DNA from: Actinoplanes sp040639655
GTDB lineage: Bacteria > Actinomycetota > Actinomycetes > Mycobacteriales > Micromonosporaceae
Length of the DNA: 64,000 nt
Direction of reading: 5' to 3'
Assembly: GCF_040639655.1 (NCBI RefSeq)
Contig: NZ_JBFAAI010000025.1
Coordinates: 1 to 64,000 of the forward strand
The position numbers were made by a program, and so were the translations under genes. The notes under the pieces are model-generated. The model was given only the letters and a program-made list of their open reading frames with translations, had not been told where the DNA came from and made no database searches. This document shows, piece after piece, positions 61,469 to 64,000 of this stretch (the stretch's first letter is position 1; each line of letters begins with the position of its first letter).

Positions 61469-62461
61469 TCAGACAGCGCCACCCTGGCCCAACAGCGAGT
61501 CGCCCAGCGACGTCAGGTGGTGCACCATCAGGTTGCCGTCCCGGATGCTGGCGATCAGGCCGGCCTCGCGCAGCACGGTCGCATGATGGCTGGCGGTGGC
61601 CGCCGCGATGCCGGTCCGCCGGGCCAGCTCGCCGGTGGTGGCGCCGCTCGCGGCGGCCCGCAGCACGGCCAGCCGGGTGCGGCCGATCAGCGGGCCGAGC
61701 CGCTCGCCGGGCGGCACGGCGTGCGCGGGTCGTTGCCGCCGTGCGGGGTAGACGAGCATAGGCGGCAGCTCGGGGTCGGCCAGGGCAATCGGCGTGTGCC
61801 AGCAGAAGAAGGAGGGCACGAGCGTGATGCCGCGCCCGCGCAGCAGCACGTCGCGGTCGACGACGTAGCCTTCCACGGAGAGCACCGGCGGCGCCCAGGT
61901 GACCCGAGGGCCGAGATCCTGCAGCGAGTCGCCGAGGGCGCCGAGCGCCTTGACGCCCCGGTTGGCCCGGTCATGGGCCGTGGTGGCGTCGATCTCCTTC
62001 CGATAGGGCGTCACGGCCACCTCGTGATAGCGGCGGAGGCTGTCGCCGAGCGCGGCGAGCGCCGGCGCCCGCCCGGTGGCCAGGTCGTCCAGCCAGGCGG
62101 CGGCGCCGGGGGCCGCGCGTAGCCGTCGCATCTCGGCCCGGAGCCGCCGCCGCGGTGTCCGCAGGATCGCGTCGAGCGACTCGCCCAGCTCGCCGGCCGG
62201 CTCCGGCGTGAGGAAATCGGGGAAGTAGCCGCCGAGGCGGGTGAGCGGCAGCAGCTGGCCGTTCACGACGCCGGTCAGCCCGGCGTGCTGCAAGTCGCGC
62301 CGCACCCGTGCGTGCCAGCCCGCATAGCCGAGGTAGCTGGGATGCCGTCGCCCGGTCTGCAGCCGGTGCAGGCTGCAGACGATCTCCCAAGCCGGATCGG
62401 CCCGGGCCAGTCGCGTCCGGCTGACGTCCTCCGCTGTGAACTGGATCCGCAGCGTCCCCAT
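61469..62461 (-). CDS. ArsR-type winged-helix transcriptional regulator
   Basis: 330 aa. The long N-terminal part (residues ~1-240; LRIQFTAEDVSRTRLA, YFPDFLTPEP, WAPPVLSVEGYV) is the DUF5937-like region found ahead of HTH domains in many actinomycetes; the C-terminal end (residues ~255-320; GRTRLAVLRAAASGATTGELARRTGIAAATASHHATVLREAGLI) is a typical ArsR winged helix. No Cys metal site is seen. No strong RBS before ATG 62461. The target is unknown; the neighbouring lipoprotein and secreted-protein genes run the same way. Confidence 0.85.
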   Translation of the reverse strand: MGTLRIQFTAEDVSRTRLARADPAWEIVCSLHRLQTGRRHPSYLGYAGWHARVRRDLQHAGLTGVVNGQLLPLTRLGGYFPDFLTPEPAGELGESLDAILRTPRRRLRAEMRRLRAAPGAAAWLDDLATGRAPALAALGDSLRRYHEVAVTPYRKEIDATTAHDRANRGVKALGALGDSLQDLGPRVTWAPPVLSVEGYVVDRDVLLRGRGITLVPSFFCWHTPIALADPELPPMLVYPARRQRPAHAVPPGERLGPLIGRTRLAVLRAAASGATTGELARRTGIAAATASHHATVLREAGLIASIRDGNLMVHHLTSLGDSLLGQGGAV

Positions 62462-62513
62462 GATTGATGATTGTCACTGGACGGCGAGATCCGTTCTGTC
62501 CGCGATACGACTC

Positions 62514-63413
62514 TCACGATCCGAGAACATCGCGGGCCTCGGTCACCTGCGCCTGCTGGATCGCGTTGTACTCGTCCAGCGCCCCGGGCGTGCGGGCCAG
62601 CTCCCGCTGCTGGATCGCGGCCATCGTCGCGTAGGCCCGCGGCAGATAGTCCAGCCGCGCCTTGCAGGCCAGATCGGCCGCCACCGAGGGGTCGGTGGCG
62701 AGGTTCGTGCTGGCCGGCAGTTCACTGTGCAGGGTGGCCGGGTCGGCGGCCTTCCCGAACCCGGCGTCCCGCATGCAATCCCGCCACGCCGAGCGGACCG
62801 GCGCGAAGGACCTGTCGGCGTCGAACGCCTCGAGTGAGCGCTCCTCAGCTTCGAACAGCAGGATGCGCAACTCCATCTGCCGTACCCGCTTGTCGCCCAG
62901 CAGCCGCCGTTCCGCGTCGGCCTCGCACCCCACCGCGGGCGCGGTGACCGTGATCTTCTCGCCGCGGGCCTGCACAAGCCGGTTCGGCGGCCCGTAGAGG
63001 GCCAGCCCGTAGGCCTTGCCGCCGGCCACCGGGACCTCGGGCTCGGCCGGCACCGCGGGCGCCCGCTCAGCGGTGCTCTCCACCCCGAACGGCCGGAGCA
63101 TCGCGTTGTCCTCGGGGCTGTCCGCCCGTTCCGGCTCCCGGTAGCTCAGCCCGAACCGGGCCATGCAGGGGGAGATGAGCTTGGTCTTGGCCTGATCGAC
63201 GAGATATTTGACGTCGCCGCGGTGATAAGTCGCCTCGTAGATGGGAGGTTGTTCGCGCATCCGCTCGAGCGGATCGACTGGCGACGGCCGAGGCTCGGGC
63301 ATCGATGCAGCAGTGCAGCCACCGAGCAGGACGGCCGTCAGCAGAGCGGGCAGGGCGGCGCGCCCCCGAGGGGCGCGCCGGTGGTGCTGTCCGGCCTCGA
63401 TCAGACGATGCAT
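62514..63413 (-). CDS. lipoprotein of unknown function
   Basis: 299 aa from ATG 63413: short basic start, hydrophobic stretch and lipobox VLLGGC. The exported part is charged and helical (YHRGDVKYLVDQAKTKLISPCMARFGLSYREPE; DCMRDAGFGKAADPATL) with several Cys. The repeated CMARFG/CMRDAGF pattern is seen in a group of actinomycete lipoproteins, but I have no name for it. The gene overlaps the upstream secreted-protein gene by 13 bases; the longer frame to 63611 runs through that gene and is rejected. Confidence 0.75.
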   Translation of the reverse strand: MHRLIEAGQHHRRAPRGRAALPALLTAVLLGGCTAASMPEPRPSPVDPLERMREQPPIYEATYHRGDVKYLVDQAKTKLISPCMARFGLSYREPERADSPEDNAMLRPFGVESTAERAPAVPAEPEVPVAGGKAYGLALYGPPNRLVQARGEKITVTAPAVGCEADAERRLLGDKRVRQMELRILLFEAEERSLEAFDADRSFAPVRSAWRDCMRDAGFGKAADPATLHSELPASTNLATDPSVAADLACKARLDYLPRAYATMAAIQQRELARTPGALDEYNAIQQAQVTEARDVLGS

Positions 63414-63952
63414 GAGATCGGGGTGCGGTTGCGGATGATCAGCGCACTGGCCTCGTTCCGTCGGCCTTGACCGTTGGGGACGCCGTCGTTGGGCTCGCCC
63501 GGCAACGTGCCCGCACGTCCGGGGTTCACGCAGAATGCCAGCCGGCTCGACGTCGACGGATTGATGTCGTAGTAATAGTGGCTCTCGCGGTTGCTCGAAC
63601 TGTTGTTCCACGCCGACCAGCTGTTGTCGTTCACGGTCTCGTTCCAGCCGGAACCGTTGTTGTAGATGTCGAACCGGTCGTCGGTGAAGTTCTGGTCGCC
63701 GTTGAAGTACCAGTGCGAGGCGCTGTCCAGCGACGCGTAGTAGAGGCAGTGGTATCCGGGCTGGTCACCGCAGGCGGCGGCGGCCCGCGACCCGTCGGCC
63801 TTGTAGGTCCTCTCCTCCTGGCATGCGAGCTTGGTCGAGCCCGCGGCGCAGTCAGTCGGCCCGGCCTGGGCCGGCGAGCCGGCCACCAGCAGCGCCGTGG
63901 CCGTACTGATGATCATCAGCGCGGCCAGCGCCGTCCTCTTGAGTGATCTCAT
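63401..63952 (-). CDS. secreted peptidase-inhibitor I36-like protein
   Basis: 183 aa with a Sec signal peptide (cleavage near SPAQA, residue ~30). The mature domain (CLYYASLDSASHWYFNGDQNFTDDRF, GWNETVNDNSWSAWNNSSSNRESHYYYD) resembles the I36/SMI-type beta-crystallin-like extracellular proteins of Streptomyces. Rich in Tyr/Asn/Ser, six Cys. GGGGAG lies 6 bases before the ATG. A protease-inhibitor role is known for the family founder only. The lipoprotein gene overlaps its end by 13 bases. Confidence 0.75.
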   Translation of the reverse strand: MRSLKRTALAALMIISTATALLVAGSPAQAGPTDCAAGSTKLACQEERTYKADGSRAAAACGDQPGYHCLYYASLDSASHWYFNGDQNFTDDRFDIYNNGSGWNETVNDNSWSAWNNSSSNRESHYYYDINPSTSSRLAFCVNPGRAGTLPGEPNDGVPNGQGRRNEASALIIRNRTPISCIV

Positions 63953-64000
63953 CCCGTTCTCCCCATGCGATCCGTCGGGCCGATCTGACCCGGCTCTCAG

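Noticed and set aside
62275..62517. Longer start for the ArsR-like gene or an extra small gene upstream
   Set aside because: The alternative frames are Arg/Ser-rich and have no RBS; the main frame starts cleanly at ATG 62461.

Overview
The window is very GC-rich with strong third-position G/C bias, GTG starts and ATGA-type overlaps. Its gene content (many GAF/ANTAR proteins, PP2C phosphatase, MASE1 and GGDEF proteins, DUF5994 proteins, I36-type secreted proteins, Tat/Sec-exported CBM-bearing hydrolase) points to an actinomycete, most like Micromonosporaceae such as Actinoplanes. The taxon is an inference; there is no rRNA gene here. I saw no tRNA, rRNA, insertion sequence or CRISPR array.

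Layout. (1) 1-5.2 kb: the end of a lanthipeptide cluster: a 55-aa precursor ending in a Cys-rich core, a stand-alone LanC cyclase and two translationally coupled ABC half-exporters. The dehydratase would lie left of the window. The first ~90 bases are C/G homopolymer and look like an assembly edge. (2) 5.3-9.5 kb: a lipoprotein, a small secreted protein and a large LuxR (LAL-type) regulator. (3) 9.6-26.7 kb: a dense signalling block: NarL-type kinase and regulator, single-domain receiver, GGDEF-EAL protein, a frameshifted DUF5994 gene, SpoIIE phosphatase, a soluble hybrid kinase with about 15 HAMP units, and a MASE1 histidine kinase fused to GGDEF. (4) 27-35.5 kb: an internally duplicated SAP/Rho-N-like nucleoid protein, small membrane and secreted proteins, a GDPD, a two-component pair destroyed by deletion plus frameshift, a CPBP protease, and a stress group (PRC-barrel-like protein, Acg-type nitroreductase with a frameshift, universal stress protein). 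(5) 36.4-43.5 kb: a DUF5994/GAF-ANTAR/GAF-ANTAR operon, an exported GH71/99-like hydrolase with two discoidin modules, a tiny lipoprotein-like peptide and a chemoreceptor. (6) 43.6-53.1 kb: a Wzx/Wzy-type glycan cluster with a complete Pgl-like diacetylbacillosamine set (dehydratase, aminotransferase, acetyltransferase, phosphosugar transferase), one GT4, polymerase, flippase and a Wzz/kinase fusion. (7) 53.2-58.0 kb: a 1622-aa DUF4011 SF1 helicase with a C-terminal MTES/Vsr-like nuclease fold, a candidate single-gene defence protein. (8) 58.2-64 kb: a GAF-ANTAR module fused to a PAS/GAF histidine kinase, an ArsR-like regulator, a lipoprotein and a secreted I36-like protein.

Four genes (DUF5994 at 16 kb, hypothetical at 28.4 kb, kinase at 31.7 kb, nitroreductase at 34.0 kb) are each broken by a shift that a single base would repair, three of them at short G/C runs. 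This may be residual sequencing error, so those entries should be read as provisional pseudogenes. The genes most worth follow-up are the lanthipeptide, the ANTAR-kinase fusion, the HAMP-array kinase, the helicase-nuclease and the bacillosamine-type glycan locus.
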